Below the pieces are notes generated by a model. The model made no database searches and had not been told where the DNA came from. It was given only the letters and a program-made list of their open reading frames with translations. Made by a program: the position numbers and the translations under genes. A stretch of DNA of 56,145 nucleotides from Gammaproteobacteria bacterium (lineage in GTDB: Bacteria; Pseudomonadota; Gammaproteobacteria; Steroidobacterales; Woeseiaceae). Below are positions 55,918 to 56,145 of this stretch, one piece after another; within the stretch, counting starts at the first letter, position 1, and each line of letters opens with the position of its first letter. The stretch spans positions 1 to 56,145 of the forward strand of contig JAOTWB010000012.1 of assembly GCA_029863125.1 (NCBI GenBank). Reading direction: 5' to 3'.

Positions 55918-55953
55918 AGAAGCCCGACATTCGTGTCGGGCTTCTTTCGTTTT
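55918..55953 (+). terminator. Strong intrinsic terminator with UUCG tetraloop
   Basis: A perfect 12-base stem, AGAAGCCCGACA (55918-55929) with TGTCGGGCTTCT (55934-55945), closed by TTCG and followed by TTCGTTTT. Textbook Rho-independent terminator for the PuuD-like gene. Confidence 0.95.
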
Positions 55954-55962
55954 CGAAAGGCT

Positions 55963-56145
55963 ATGCAGCTCTCAGACCAGTTCAGGAAGTCCATTGGCGC
56001 GACCGTCGCGACGGCGCTTGCGGAAGACGTCGGTGATGGTGACCTGACGGCATTACTCATCGATGCCGACGCCATCGTCGGCGCAACGATCATCGCCAGG
56101 GAGTCACTGCTGCTTGCCGGCCAGCCGTGGGTAGACGAGGTATTC
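55963..56145 (+). CDS. nadC: Nicotinate-nucleotide diphosphorylase NadC, partial (5' end)
   Basis: 61 residues before the window ends, no stop reached. The ATG at 55963 follows GAAAGG. The N-terminus contains [13 protein letters not shown] near residues 18-30 and a D-A pair followed by [13 protein letters not shown] near 45-57, which is the NadC amino-terminal domain. The enzyme makes NaMN from quinolinate and PRPP in NAD synthesis; the catalytic barrel lies beyond the window. Confidence 0.9.
   Translation, partial: MQLSDQFRKSIGATVATALAEDVGDGDLTALLIDADAIVGATIIARESLLLAGQPWVDEVF

Noticed and set aside
1-56145. tRNA genes, CRISPR arrays, insertion sequences, prophage or attachment sites
   Set aside because: I looked at the intergenic gaps and repeats by eye. 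No cloverleaf with a GTTCGA arm, no spaced direct repeats and no transposase or integrase were seen.

Overview
The window looks like the chromosome of a GC-rich, free-living gammaproteobacterium. Supporting this are the gammaproteobacterial blocks lptFG // pepA-holC-valS, rnfABCDGE-nth, aceEF-lpdA and purMN beside a DUF2066 gene, plus LPS export, an Rnf complex, RNase T, Hda and HolC. The overall flavour recalls Woeseiales/Steroidobacterales-like marine lineages, but that placement is inference only. Genes are dense, and many are coupled by 1-4 base ATGA, GTGA or TGATG overlaps. I see no tRNA, rRNA, CRISPR array, insertion sequence or prophage.

Layout. 1-2.7 kb: small membrane proteins (HXXEE-like, MAPEG), an ATP/ADP-carrier-like transporter and an RDD protein. 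2.7-9.6 kb: lptG-lptF, divergent from pepA-holC-valS. 9.7-13.7 kb: a MoxR ATPase / DUF58 / transglutaminase operon. 13.6-18.4 kb (minus strand): an MFS exporter, prfC, rimI, a family 4 uracil-DNA glycosylase and a phosphatidylserine-decarboxylase-like protein that lacks its catalytic Gly-Ser. 18.5-22.6 kb: proS, a lytic transglycosylase, an acylphosphatase with no normal start codon, a DUF4398 lipoprotein, arsC and a WrbA-like flavoprotein. 22.6-29.5 kb: hda, an AI-2E family protein, a CDP-alcohol phosphatidyltransferase and a DUF2066 protein, divergent from purM-purN; then dcd and mrp/apbC.

29.5-34.5 kb holds the most unusual block. It encodes an 812-residue HEAT-repeat protein fused to an apparently active Ser/Thr kinase, followed within 8-9 bases by two PilT-family pilus-retraction ATPases. 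A leader with two tandem stem-loops precedes it. The cassette lies between mrp and metG, which are neighbours in enterics. I propose that the kinase controls type IV pilus retraction or surface sensing.

34.5-42.6 kb: metG, rnfABCDGE, nth and a DUF1841 gene. 42.7-44.8 kb: a DUF692 (MNIO) / DUF2063 / DoxX set, resembling the bufferin peptide-modification clusters but with no precursor-peptide gene beside it. 44.9-52 kb: an APC amino-acid permease and the pyruvate dehydrogenase operon, in which E3 carries its own lipoyl domain. 52-56.1 kb: a second M17 aminopeptidase, RNase T, a CGFS glutaredoxin, a BON lipoprotein, a PuuD-like membrane protein with a textbook terminator, and the start of nadC, cut by the window end.
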